64,000 bases of DNA, taken from Rothia gullae. GTDB taxonomy: Bacteria; Actinomycetota; Actinomycetes; Actinomycetales; Micrococcaceae. The translations under genes and the position numbers were made by a program. This document shows positions 54,601-63,940 of this stretch, in pieces. The notes under the pieces are model-generated. The model saw only the letters and a list, made by a program, of their open reading frames with translations. It did no database searches and was not told the origin of the DNA. The stretch covers positions 40,718-104,717 of the forward strand of contig NZ_JANCOC010000009.1 in NCBI RefSeq assembly GCF_024294905.1, in the 5' to 3' direction. The stretch's first letter is position 1. Every line of letters starts with the position of its first letter.

Positions 54601-55182
54601 ATGACTAAGCTTTCTGAAAACCTCCCCATTGAAGAAGCCCGTGAACGCCTGCGCCAGCTGATTATGGAGCTGGCTGTGGTGCGCGGGCACGTGGTCCTCG
54701 CCTCCGGCAAGGAAGCCGACTACTATGTTGACCTGCGCCGCATCACCCTGCACCACGAGGCTTCTCGCCTGGTCGGTCAGGTCATGCTGGACCTGCTGGA
54801 TAAGAACGGCATCGAGTTTGAGGCTGCTGGCGGTCTGACCATGGGTGCTGACCCGGTGGGTACCGCGATTATGCGTGCCGCTGGCGATCAGGACCGTGCG
54901 ATTGACGCGTTTGTGGTGCGTAAGGCTCAGAAGTCTTACGGCATGGGCCGTCAGGTGGAGGGCCCGAGCGTTGAGGGTCGCCGCGTGGTTGCTGTTGAGG
55001 ACACCTCCACGACCGGTGGTTCTGCGCTGACTGCTGTTGAGGCGCTGCGTAAGGCTGGCGCTGAGGTTGTGGCGGTTGCTGTGATTGTTGACCGTGCGAC
55101 CGGCGCTAAGGAGCATGTGGAAGAGGTTGCGGGCGTTCCGTGCCTGTACGCGTACTCGAAGGATGAGCTGGGCCTGGACTAG
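54601..55182 (+). CDS. pyrE: Orotate phosphoribosyltransferase
   Basis: 193 residues. Type I PRTase: the PRPP-binding motif is VVAVEDTSTTGGSAL near residue 130, with ASGKEADYYVDLRRITLHHE as the N-terminal substrate region and VRKAQKSYGMG as the flexible catalytic loop. Converts orotate and PRPP to OMP in pyrimidine synthesis. It starts 65 bp after pabB and is followed by a methyltransferase gene, apart from other pyr genes. Confidence 0.94.
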   Translation: MTKLSENLPIEEARERLRQLIMELAVVRGHVVLASGKEADYYVDLRRITLHHEASRLVGQVMLDLLDKNGIEFEAAGGLTMGADPVGTAIMRAAGDQDRAIDAFVVRKAQKSYGMGRQVEGPSVEGRRVVAVEDTSTTGGSALTAVEALRKAGAEVVAVAVIVDRATGAKEHVEEVAGVPCLYAYSKDELGLD

Positions 55183-55350
55183 TCTCTACTGGCTTGGACT
55201 AGGATTTCGTGAATTTTTAAGACGTTCCGCTGCGGCGGGTGAACCCGTGTCGCTGGCTACTGTGTGTGGCTGGTGGCGCGGGTTTTTGTCTGTAAGATGG
55301 CTCTGTGGGCGCCGGTCGTGGCGCTGGTTGTTGGCGTGAAGGTGGTTGTG

Positions 55351-56067
55351 ATGGTTGAGAATCGTGAGGCGGCTGAGGCTGTACCTGCGGAGGCTGTGCC
55401 TGCGGAGGCGGCTGTAGCTGAGGCTGTTGAGGGCACTGAGCAGGGTACTGCTCGTTTTGAGGTGGGTGTGGGTCCGTGGGAGGGTCCGTGGCCTGAGGGG
55501 GACCATTGGGATGAGGAGCTGCTGCGTGAGGGTGACCGCCGTAACGTGGTGGATAAGTACCGTTACTGGTCGATGGACGCGATTATTGCTGACCTGGATA
55601 CGCGCCGCCATGATTTTCATGTGGCGATTGAGAATTGGCAGCATGATTTGAATATTGGCACGGTGGTGCGTACTGCGAATGCGATGTTGGCGAAGGAGGT
55701 CCATATTATTGGGCGTCGCCGTTGGAATCGTCGTGGTGCGATGGTGACGGATCGTTATCAGCATGTGCGTCATCATCCGACGATTGAGGATTTTGTGGCG
55801 TGGGCGCAGGGTGAGGGTCTGGAGGTTATTGGTATTGATATTTTTCCGGATTCGGTGCCCCTGGAGACGTATGATCTGCCGAAGAAGTGTGTGCTGGTTT
55901 TTGGGCAGGAGGGCCCGGGTTTGTCGGAGGAGCTGCATGCGGCGGCTAGGGATACTCTGTCGATTGAGCAGTTTGGGTCGACGCGTTCGATGAATGCGGC
56001 GACGGCTGCGGGTATTGCGATGCATGCGTGGGTTCGCCGCCATGTGTTTGGCCAGATTCCGTCGTAG
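55351..56067 (+). CDS. SpoU-family RNA 2'-O-methyltransferase
   Basis: 238 residues from ATG 55351, with AAGG eight bases upstream; earlier in-frame starts (55264, 55297) lack sites. A repetitive Ala/Glu/Val/Pro-rich N-terminus of about 30 residues (AVPAEAVPAEAAVAEAVEG) is followed by the SPOUT fold: motif 1 LNIGTVVRTANAM, motif 2 LVFGQEGPGLS, motif 3 STRSMNAATAAGIAM. Methylates ribose in tRNA or rRNA using SAM. Such genes often follow pyrE in actinobacteria. Confidence 0.9.
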   Translation: MVENREAAEAVPAEAVPAEAAVAEAVEGTEQGTARFEVGVGPWEGPWPEGDHWDEELLREGDRRNVVDKYRYWSMDAIIADLDTRRHDFHVAIENWQHDLNIGTVVRTANAMLAKEVHIIGRRRWNRRGAMVTDRYQHVRHHPTIEDFVAWAQGEGLEVIGIDIFPDSVPLETYDLPKKCVLVFGQEGPGLSEELHAAARDTLSIEQFGSTRSMNAATAAGIAMHAWVRRHVFGQIPS

Positions 56068-56092
56068 TTTGGCGGCTGTTTGTTAGGTGTTT

Positions 56093-56132
56093 AAAGGTTC
56101 CGGTGCGTTGCGTGTGCGTCGGAACCTTTTTT
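56093..56132 (+). terminator. Terminator of the pabB-pyrE-methyltransferase run
   Basis: AAAGGTTCCG (56093-56102) pairs with CGGAACCTTT (56120-56129), then TTT. Confidence 0.9.
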
Positions 56133-56515
56133 GTTGGGGGTTTTTATTGGGGATTGGGTGATTTTTTGTTTGGGTGGGGTGTTGAGTTTTTCACATGAAT
56201 GTGGATACCCATGGGGTTTGGTTCGTTGTTTGTGGTGGGGTTGTGTGATGTTATCTGGATTTTTTGTCTTGTAAATGTAGTAAATAATATTTGAATATAT
56301 CTAAAGTGGGTAAATCACATATTATCACATAAGTGATTTAGGTCACCAAATAAATAGTCTAGGTGTGCTAGTGTTAATTCAAGTCACAGGGAATATGAGA
56401 ATCGCACTCTCAATTTCAGTTTGGGGCATGCGAGATTTCCTGGCTTCGGCTCGCTAATGGTTGCGGGTTGTGGGTATGAATGACCGCGGCGTCATTCTTT
56501 TGAAAGGAGATTCTG
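56133..56515. other. AT-rich upstream region of the secreted-protein island
   Basis: 383 bp, clearly AT-richer than its surroundings and without a gene. It presumably holds the promoter of the I36-like protein. The strand composition is strongly T/G-biased at 56133-56270. Confidence 0.5.
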
Positions 56516-56866
56516 ATGAGGATCTTTAATAAGTCTCTTGCTGTTGCGGCCTGTGTGGCTGCGGTGACTTTCGGGGCGGTAGCACCTCCGGCACATGCGG
56601 GTGTTACTTTCTATTCGGACGCAAATTTCCTTGGGTCCCGCATGTACACCTGGACTAACCCTCATCTGGGATGGATGAGCGACCGTGCATCTTCATTGCA
56701 TTCTGATGGGTGCCGGTGGCGCTATTACGAAGACAGCTACTATGCGGGTCGCAGGTTTGAATCTTCTTCCGACCTCAACTATCTTCGCGGTCTAAGCCAT
56801 GCGGGTCTCCATTGGGGTGAGACCTGGGATGACCGAATTAGCTCCGTTATGTATGTGTATTGCTAA
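56516..56866 (+). CDS. Secreted beta/gamma-crystallin-like protein (peptidase inhibitor I36 type)
   Basis: 116 residues from ATG 56516 behind AAAGGAG. A signal peptide (MRIFNKSLAVAACVAAV to PPAHA) is cut after AHA near residue 28. The 88-residue mature part is a Greek-key domain: VTFYSDANFLGSRMYTW, then RASSLHSDGCRWRYYEDSYY and RRFESSSDLNYL, ending DDRISSVMYVYC. The pattern matches the SMPI/I36 peptidase-inhibitor and beta/gamma-crystallin-like families. Two Cys (DGC and the last residue) may form a disulfide. It opens a run with two lipoproteins. Could inhibit a protease or be a structural or bacteriocin-like protein. Confidence 0.72.
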   Translation: MRIFNKSLAVAACVAAVTFGAVAPPAHAGVTFYSDANFLGSRMYTWTNPHLGWMSDRASSLHSDGCRWRYYEDSYYAGRRFESSSDLNYLRGLSHAGLHWGETWDDRISSVMYVYC

Positions 56867-56939
56867 GTGAATGGTGCTAGAGAGACAAGATGCTTTCCAG
56901 CTTTAAGTTTCTCGTCCACTCTGAAAGGAGGGTGTGATC

Positions 56940-57767
56940 TTGCATAAAAGTAGTGCATTCACAATCACTGCCCTAGTAGGCGCGCTTTTGCTATCTTCAT
57001 GTGCTCAGGGAGGTGCCTCAAATTCTGAATATAAAGCCAAGCTCGATTACCCGAATAATTTGATTACTCTTCCCCTGGATGAGTATGACTATGACGATGC
57101 GTCAAGGGCTGTAATTAGTGAGGCGACCGCCCGTATCCTGCAAATATGTTACGTAGCTAAGGGATACTCTGATGCTGTCCCTGCGTTCTCTGGTGATCAG
57201 AACAGCAATATATATGGTGCCTGGAATGTTGAATATGCCAAGAAGTATGGATATTTCAATGAAGAAAAGGCTCGAGAGGGCGCGCAGACAGCAGAGAAAA
57301 TACCGGCAGATATTAGGCAGCAATGTCGTAAAGAAAATGCCAATCAGCTGAAAGAAATTGAATACGAGAATGACAATGACTCTTTCGCTTACCGGCTTAG
57401 ACAGGAAGCCTACGCGAGTGCGAAAAGTAATCCGGAATGGAATAAAGTTCGCTCTGAATGGTGGAGCTGCCTAGAGAGCAATGGGCTAACACCACGCAAG
57501 GGTGACCATGAGTGGACTAGTCAAGAGACGCTCAATATTGACCTAAGTTCTAAGAGTGAGGAGGAAAAAACTCAAGAAGCGATTCGCCTCGCAACGGTTG
57601 AAGCGGAATGTAACCAGAAGGTGGGTATGGCTCAGCGTTTGGGTGATATTGAAGCGTCCTATCAGGGGCCTCTCATTGAGAAGAATCAGGCGCAGCTCAA
57701 CCAATTGAAAGAAGAGAAAGAAAAGCATGTGGCGAAGGCGCGTGAAATTATCGCAACTAGTCAATAA
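56940..57767 (+). CDS. Lipoprotein, paralogue A
   Basis: 275 residues from TTG 56940, eight bases after AGGAGG; an in-frame GTG at 56934 is too close to that site. The signal peptide ends in a lipobox (ALLLSSCAQ), so the mature protein is lipid-anchored on the cell surface. The body is acidic and helical with paired Cys: QICYVAKGYSDAV, IRQQCRKENANQL, EWWSCLESNGLTPRKGDHEW, VEAECNQKVG. The C-terminal 50 residues (AQRLGDIEASYQGPLIEKNQ onward, then LNQLKEEKEKHVAKAREIIA) are a coiled coil nearly identical to paralogue B. Conserved WW.C and GL.PR.GD.EW motifs are shared. Family unnamed to me; function unknown. Confidence 0.78.
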   Translation: MHKSSAFTITALVGALLLSSCAQGGASNSEYKAKLDYPNNLITLPLDEYDYDDASRAVISEATARILQICYVAKGYSDAVPAFSGDQNSNIYGAWNVEYAKKYGYFNEEKAREGAQTAEKIPADIRQQCRKENANQLKEIEYENDNDSFAYRLRQEAYASAKSNPEWNKVRSEWWSCLESNGLTPRKGDHEWTSQETLNIDLSSKSEEEKTQEAIRLATVEAECNQKVGMAQRLGDIEASYQGPLIEKNQAQLNQLKEEKEKHVAKAREIIATSQ

Positions 57768-57809
57768 CACATTCTGTTTGAACTGAACAGTACAACTAAT
57801 AATTGTGAT

Positions 57810-57838
57810 GGAGGAGCCCAATGTTTGTGGGCTCCTCC
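57810..57838 (+). terminator. Hairpin between the lipoprotein genes
   Basis: GGAGGAGCCCA (57810-57820) pairs perfectly with TGGGCTCCTCC (57828-57838) with a 7-nt loop; a TTTCC stretch follows. May partly end transcription of paralogue A. Confidence 0.65.
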
Positions 57839-57869
57839 TGACTTTCCCGATTGAAAGGAGTCGGTAACA

Positions 57870-58676
57870 ATGAAGAAATCTGCTGCTCTGTTCGCCTGCT
57901 TTGCTTTAGCTTTAAGTTCCTGCGCCGCTACGCCTAAAGATACTAGCCTCAAAGCCCAACTGGATTTTGAAAATAACTATATTACTCTTCCGCTCGACGA
58001 ATACGACATGAGTGACCAGGCCGAAGATATAACGGTTAGGGCGTCATTGTTGATTCTTAAAGAGTGCTATGCGAAAAAAGGATACAATTTTGAAATCCTA
58101 GAAAACGGCTGGGTTTCTGGCAACGCCTCCCAGTACGGCTCCTGGAACGTGAAGCATGCGGCGAATCATTATACGTCCAGCAAAGTCAGAGAAGAGCAGT
58201 CTAGGATTTATGAGAGCATCCCTGAAGATGTCAAGGCCAGCTGCCGCGAAGAGCATCGGGAAGAACTGGATGCGCTCAAGTTTGATGAGGAAAAGTACCG
58301 CCCTGTCGGTCGTATCAGTGGCGAAGCGTACCAGCGTGCGCAGGGTGACCCTGAATGGAAGAAAGCCCGCTCAGATTGGTGGGACTGTCAGCGTGAGAAA
58401 GGGTTGACGCCTCGCACCGGGGACGGTGAATGGACGAGCAAAGAATCGGCCAATCTGAATGCTGATGATCCCAAAATGTTGGAGGAGAAGATCCGCCTGG
58501 CGATCATTGAAGCTCAATGTAGTGAGAAGGTGAGGCTGGCTCAGCGTTTGGGTGATCTTGAGGCGTCCTATCAGGGTCCTTTGATTGAGAAGAATCAGGC
58601 GTTGCTCAACCAGCTGAAAGAAGAGAAAGAAAAGCATGTGGCGAGGGCGCGTGAAATTATCGCCACCCACCAGTAG
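57870..58676 (+). CDS. Lipoprotein, paralogue B
   Basis: 268 residues from ATG 57870 behind GAAAGGAG. Lipobox ALSSCAA near residue 18. Shares with paralogue A the order of motifs: ITLPLDEYD near the mature N-terminus, YGSWNVKHA, SDWWDCQREKGLTPRTGDGEW, IEAQCSEKV, and the coiled-coil end AQRLGDLEASYQGPLIEKNQ. The Cys spacing is preserved. Its DNA is less AT-rich than that of A. The two probably form a duplicated secreted pair acting with the I36-like protein; this is an inference from adjacency. Confidence 0.78.
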   Translation: MKKSAALFACFALALSSCAATPKDTSLKAQLDFENNYITLPLDEYDMSDQAEDITVRASLLILKECYAKKGYNFEILENGWVSGNASQYGSWNVKHAANHYTSSKVREEQSRIYESIPEDVKASCREEHREELDALKFDEEKYRPVGRISGEAYQRAQGDPEWKKARSDWWDCQREKGLTPRTGDGEWTSKESANLNADDPKMLEEKIRLAIIEAQCSEKVRLAQRLGDLEASYQGPLIEKNQALLNQLKEEKEKHVARAREIIATHQ

Positions 58677-58906
58677 CCGCACCCGCTGAAGGGTAGAACG
58701 GGTGAACCAGCCGCAGAATGCTCACAAGTTACCCATAAGAAAATCCGCGCACAAGAATCCGTGCATACGAAAATTTCACAAGAAGGAGCCGGGGAGTGTC
58801 ACCACTCCCCGGCCCTCACTTTATTCACTCTCAACCTCGCAGCCCATGCTGGCGCACCTACAGGCCCGCCAGCTCAAGGCCACTCAGCGTCAGGTTACTT
58901 AGCCCT
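58677..58906. other. Intergenic region after the lipoproteins
   Basis: 230 bp with the hairpin at 58788-58813 between convergent genes; no gene seen. Confidence 0.4.
58788..58813. terminator. Hairpin between convergent genes
   Basis: GCCGGGGAGTG (58788-58798) pairs perfectly with CACTCCCCGGC (58803-58813) around TCAC, between paralogue B and ornithine cyclodeaminase; TTCTTGTG lies on the minus-strand exit. Confidence 0.75.
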
Positions 58907-59959
58907 TTAGCCCACCGGAACGTTAACGTTCACCAGCGAGTACAGATCCTTCGGATCATCCGGGCTAGCAACCAGGTCAATGAACTGCTGCAGGTCGGTG
59001 TCCTGCGTAGCCGCACGGGCATAACGCAGACCCGAGAAGTCAGCAATCGCGAAGCCCACCGAATCAAACAGGGTAATCTGCTCGTCCGACACGCGGCCCG
59101 GCTCCTCACCGGTCAGAACCTTCCAGAACTCCACCACGGGGAAGTCCGGGTCCTTCTGCTGAATCTCGCCCTCAATGCGGGTCTGCGGCGGGAACTCAAC
59201 GAACACGGTGGAGCGGTCCAGAATTTCGCTTTCCAGCTCAGTCTTGCCGGGGCAGTCGCCACCAATAGCGTTCAGGTGCACGCCGGGCTTCACCTGGCGG
59301 TCCAGCAGAACCTTCGCCTGCTGCTTATCGGCGGTGCAGGTGGTAATAATGTCTGCACCCTCAACAGCCTCGTCCACGTCCTTAGCCAGGTGGATGCGGA
59401 AGCCCAGCGGCTCCAGGTTACGGCGGAACTTCTCCATCGCGTGCGGATCAACGTCGTAGACGGACAGGTCCTCAATGCCGAGCACCGCGCGCATACCCAG
59501 CGCCTGGAACTCAGACTGCGAGCCGGTACCAATCATCGCCATCTTCTTCGAATCCTTGCGTGCCAGGTGCTTAGCAACCATGGCGGACACGCCAGCGGTA
59601 CGCAGCGCGGTCAGCAGGGTCATCTCAGCCAGGAACACCGGGTAGCCGTTGTCCACGTCAGCGAGCAGACCGAACGCGGTCACAGTCTGGAAGCCGCGTG
59701 CCGGGTTGGAGGGGTGGCCGTTCACGTACTTGAAGGAGTAGGTGATGTTGTCGGAGGTGGGCATCAGCTCAATCACACCGAAGGGGGTGTGGGAAGCGAC
59801 GCGCGGGATCTTGTCGAAGCTCTGCCACTTCTTGAAGTCTTCTTCGAGGAAGTCGACCATGCCGGCAATGATGTTGCCTACGCCGTCCTTCTGAATCCAC
59901 TTCGCCATCGAGGCGACATCAACAAATTCCACCGCGTGTGCGCTAGGACGTTCAGTCAT
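58907..59959 (-). CDS. ocd: Ornithine cyclodeaminase
   Basis: 350 residues from ATG 59959, behind AAGGAGAAAA; the length equals typical bacterial OCD. It converts ornithine to proline plus ammonia with bound NAD. Rossmann motif MIGTGSQSEFQALGMRAVLG, substrate residues in SFKYVNGHP and AEMTLLTALRTAG, and the catalytic Asp region LFDSVGFAIADFSGLRYA. The mu-crystallin/alanine-dehydrogenase branch is less likely given length and the DSVGFAI motif. Near an AnsP-like permease; together they suggest amino-acid catabolism. A 7-bp inverted repeat upstream may be its operator. Confidence 0.92.
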   Translation of the reverse strand: MTERPSAHAVEFVDVASMAKWIQKDGVGNIIAGMVDFLEEDFKKWQSFDKIPRVASHTPFGVIELMPTSDNITYSFKYVNGHPSNPARGFQTVTAFGLLADVDNGYPVFLAEMTLLTALRTAGVSAMVAKHLARKDSKKMAMIGTGSQSEFQALGMRAVLGIEDLSVYDVDPHAMEKFRRNLEPLGFRIHLAKDVDEAVEGADIITTCTADKQQAKVLLDRQVKPGVHLNAIGGDCPGKTELESEILDRSTVFVEFPPQTRIEGEIQQKDPDFPVVEFWKVLTGEEPGRVSDEQITLFDSVGFAIADFSGLRYARAATQDTDLQQFIDLVASPDDPKDLYSLVNVNVPVG

Positions 59960-60089
59960 GATTTTCTCCTTTGAATATCTGCACAAAACTTCTTTGTGCA
60001 TCTGGTGGTCACTGCGGATATCTATTATCTCAAAATATATTGCAGGACACGCCGTATTAGAAATGCTGTAGATATGTACTTTGTTTTAT

Positions 60090-60109
60090 GTATTACACGG
60101 ATGTAATAC
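60090..60109. promoter_or_regulatory. Operator-like inverted repeat upstream of ocd
   Basis: GTATTAC-ACGGAT-GTAATAC: perfect 7-bp arms, 6-bp spacer, 131 bp upstream of the ocd start. Shape fits a dimeric regulator; none is adjacent. Confidence 0.55.
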
Positions 60110-60138
60110 GGAAGCGAACACGAAAAGACGTGCAGGGA

Positions 60139-60186
60139 GGGGGATCTAGAACTCCTGGAACCTACGGGCTAGGGTCTAGAACCCCC
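60139..60186 (-). terminator. Hairpin after the permease gene
   Basis: GGGGGATCTAGA (60139-60150) pairs with TCTAGAACCCCC (60175-60186), one mismatch, about 60 bp past the permease stop. No strong T-run. Confidence 0.4.
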
Positions 60187-60244
60187 CTCATCGCCTTCAC
60201 CGGGATTTCACTGGGATATCACGGAATCGGAGGCTACCGTCGGG

Positions 60245-61846
60245 TTAGTTGCCCTTCGGCTTGTCCTCGTCCTCAAGGTCCAGTTCACCCAGGTCAATGT
60301 GGGTACGAGGCTCCGAAATGAGCTTCTTCACCACAGGACGGGCAGCAATCACAGGCACGGAACCGGTGTAGCCTTCACGGACGCGAGCAATCTCGTTGAC
60401 GCGCTCACGAACCGTGTACCAGCCGATAATCAGCAGCGGGATAACCACCAGCAGCGATGCCAGGGTGTAAGTACCCACCGGGTAATCCAGAGCCATCAGC
60501 ACCAGCACAACAGCGAGGAACACCATCACAGCCCAGTCGCTGAAGCGACCGCCGGGTGCGCGGTAGTTGGGGCGCTTGTACTTGCCCTCACCGACCAACT
60601 TCAGGTACTTCTGGTGCGACATTGCGATAGCTGCCCAGCTAGCCATGGTGCCCACGGATGCGATGTTCAGCACGACCTCGAACGCCTGCTCGGGAACGAA
60701 GAAGTTCAGCACAACGCCGAAGAGGCCAACCACACCGGTCAGCAGAATACCTGCCACCGGAACGCCGGAGCGGGACACCTTGGTGGTGAACTTCGGTGCC
60801 GAACCTGCAACACCCATCGAGTGGAGGATACGGCCGGTGGAGTACAGGCCAGCGTTCAGTGAGGAAGCAGCCGCAGTAATAACGACCAGCTGCATAATCG
60901 GTGCGGTACCGTCAATGCCGATAGCGTCGAAGAAGGTCACGAACGGCGACTCTGCATCCTTGTATGCGGTGTAGGGCATGAGCAGGCAGAGCAGAACCAC
61001 GGAACCAACGTAGAAGATCGCGATACGCCAGATCACGGTGTTGATAGCGCGGGGGATAACCTTCTCAACGTTCTTGGTTTCACCACTGGTGGTGCCGACC
61101 AGCTCAATACCGGCGTAGGCGAACACAACACCCTGAACCACGATAAGAGCGGGAAGAATACCGTTGGGGAAGAAGCCGTCATTGGCTGCAATAAGGCTCA
61201 GGCCGGGGGTGACGCCGTTGATGGGTTCACCGAAGATCAGGTACCAGATACCTACCGCCATGAAGGACAGCAGGGCAAGAATCTTAATGAGTGCGAACCA
61301 GAATTCCAGCTCACCGAAGAGCTTCACGGAGATGAGGTTCAAAGCAACGGTGACAACAACAACGATGAATGCGCTGAGCCACTGGGGAATATCTGCGAAG
61401 AACTGGTTGTATCGACCGAACCAGCTGATGTAGATAGCGATAGCGGTGGCGTCTGCAACGGCGGTCATTGCCCAGTTCAGCCAGTACAGCCATCCGGATA
61501 CGAATGCGGCCTTTTCGCCGTAGAATTCGCGGGTGTAGGAGACGAAGGAACCCGAGGAGGGGCGGTGAAGGATCAGCTCGCCGAGGGCTCGAAGGATCAG
61601 GTAGCCGAAGAAGCCGATGACGGCGTAGATGACGGCGAGCATGGGGCCAGCGTCCTGCAGGCGGCTACCGGTGCCCAGGAATAGGCCGGTACCAATAGCG
61701 GAACCGATGGCAATCATCTGGAGCTGACGTGCGCCAAGCCCCTTGTGGAAGCCTTCCTGCTCGTGTGCGAACGGGTCGTCTGTGGGGGGCTTAGTGTACT
61801 GATCCGCTGCAGAAGTCTGCGGGTTCTTGTTCGGTAAGGTGCTCAC
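60245..61846 (-). CDS. ansP: Amino-acid permease, L-asparagine type
   Basis: 533 residues from GTG 61846, six bases after AAGGAGG. APC/AAT-family transporter with twelve helices. Family region: LQMIAIGSAIGTGLFLGTGS in helix 1, then RALGELILHRPSSGSFVSYT, GEKAAFVSGWLYWLNWAMTA and the Glu-rich loop VFAYAGIELVGTTSGETKN. The HRPSSGSFVSY block matches AnsP of actinobacteria, suggesting asparagine, though GABA or other amino acids cannot be excluded. A hydrophilic N-terminus and C-terminus are cytoplasmic. Confidence 0.87.
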   Translation of the reverse strand: MSTLPNKNPQTSAADQYTKPPTDDPFAHEQEGFHKGLGARQLQMIAIGSAIGTGLFLGTGSRLQDAGPMLAVIYAVIGFFGYLILRALGELILHRPSSGSFVSYTREFYGEKAAFVSGWLYWLNWAMTAVADATAIAIYISWFGRYNQFFADIPQWLSAFIVVVVTVALNLISVKLFGELEFWFALIKILALLSFMAVGIWYLIFGEPINGVTPGLSLIAANDGFFPNGILPALIVVQGVVFAYAGIELVGTTSGETKNVEKVIPRAINTVIWRIAIFYVGSVVLLCLLMPYTAYKDAESPFVTFFDAIGIDGTAPIMQLVVITAAASSLNAGLYSTGRILHSMGVAGSAPKFTTKVSRSGVPVAGILLTGVVGLFGVVLNFFVPEQAFEVVLNIASVGTMASWAAIAMSHQKYLKLVGEGKYKRPNYRAPGGRFSDWAVMVFLAVVLVLMALDYPVGTYTLASLLVVIPLLIIGWYTVRERVNEIARVREGYTGSVPVIAARPVVKKLISEPRTHIDLGELDLEDEDKPKGN

Positions 61847-62152
61847 GCTATACCTCCTTGGATAGTTATGTCTGAAGCACGTGCTGCACGAAATGTGGTT
61901 AGGAACACGTCTGCGGTTTGTAACGACTATAGCACGGCAATTTAGGTAAATATAACTCACATCACGTAATAATTTATATACATATAATGCATATCTTATG
62001 AATATATTTGGTTCATGTTGTATCGTGTGTTTTTCATTGTTTTGTGAAATAGATTAATTGAACCTCGAGTCCAAAAAATCAATTACCCCACCACCGTGCA
62101 GCACAAGAGCACCCACAACGGGGTGCTCTCACAACCTATTCAAAACGGGGAC
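61847..62152. other. AT-rich gap upstream of the permease
   Basis: 306 bp, strongly AT-rich between 61920 and 62060, with the permease promoter (minus strand) and the hairpin at 62106-62129. No gene seen. Confidence 0.5.
62106..62129 (-). terminator. Hairpin after the small basic protein gene
   Basis: AGAGCACCC (62106-62114) pairs perfectly with GGGTGCTCT (62121-62129), 6-nt loop, 24 bp past the stop. Confidence 0.55.
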
Positions 62153-62539
62153 TTAGCCCTCCATCAGGTAATCAATCTTCGCCCGCAACGCGCGCTCACG
62201 ACGATTCAACCACCACCAGCTCGGCCAACGCATCAACGACTTACGGCCCACCTGCACGACCGAGGGGAGCTTCGCCTCCGCAAGCGCCACATCAATCTCG
62301 TGGTCACTCGCGCCCTCATCACGCATTTTCTCCATCATCTCAAGGGATTTCGCCATATCGCCATGCCCCAAAACATGCCGACTCTTACGCTCCAGAACCT
62401 CATCCAACTGCGCGCGCACCGGTGCAATAGCCGCCGCATTCCGATGCTCACGCTCAGCACGACGCTGCTCCTGGCGGGCACGCTTCTCACGCTTCGCATC
62501 GAGCTGTTTCGGATTATTTTTAGCGCTCGCCTTGCTCAT
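62153..62539 (-). CDS. Small basic protein of unknown function
   Basis: 128 residues from ATG 62539, behind AAAGGACC. Very basic N-terminus (KREKRARQEQRRAEREHRN), probably an extended charged helix, then an alpha-helical middle (LEMMEKMRDEGASDHEIDVALAE) and a C-terminal WWWLNRRERALR. No family recognised. The charge suggests nucleic-acid or ribosome binding. Stands alone. Confidence 0.68.
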   Translation of the reverse strand: MSKASAKNNPKQLDAKREKRARQEQRRAEREHRNAAAIAPVRAQLDEVLERKSRHVLGHGDMAKSLEMMEKMRDEGASDHEIDVALAEAKLPSVVQVGRKSLMRWPSWWWLNRRERALRAKIDYLMEG

Positions 62540-62702
62540 GGGAGGGTCCTTTCGTCGCGTCTGGGTGATGTGTACGCTGGCCTGCACGCACAGAAGACAT
62601 CAAGTCATTAACACCTCTACTTTACCGCGGTATTTCGCGGAAATTTCGCTGCTGTAAACCCAAAAAAACCCACAAAAAATTAACGATAAATAAGTTGTAT
62701 CT

Positions 62703-62711
62703 TGGTAAAAT
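62703..62711 (+). promoter_or_regulatory. Extended -10 promoter element
   Basis: TGG-TAAAAT fits an extended -10 box (TGn before a TATAAT-like hexamer) about 90 bp upstream of fba. No good -35 hexamer at the usual distance. Confidence 0.4.
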
Positions 62712-62802
62712 AGTGTGAGTAGGAGGCGTCTCGCGCGCCAACAAAATATGGTGAACCGGCCCAACATCGGTAACCGGTCGCATCTATCCAAGGAGTCAGC
62801 AT

Positions 62803-63828
<1,026 letters not shown>

Positions 63829-63893
63829 GGTACTGTTCGCCCGCCGCAGCTCCCGTAGGTGCTGCCGGGTGTGAACCTAAGCTTCATTAAACG

Positions 63894-63940
63894 AAAGCGG
63901 TGCCCGCTTCCTCATCAAGAGGAGGCGGGGAACGCGCTTT
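63894..63940 (+). terminator. Terminator of fba
   Basis: AAAGCG (63894-63899) pairs with CGCTTT (63935-63940), with an inner CCCGCTTCCTC/GAGGAGGCGGG stem (one wobble). The window ends 60 bp later. Confidence 0.75.

Noticed and set aside
60088..60321. 77-codon plus-strand frame over the ocd/ansP gap
   Set aside because: Overlaps the permease 3' end and the palindromes; translation shows no coding character.
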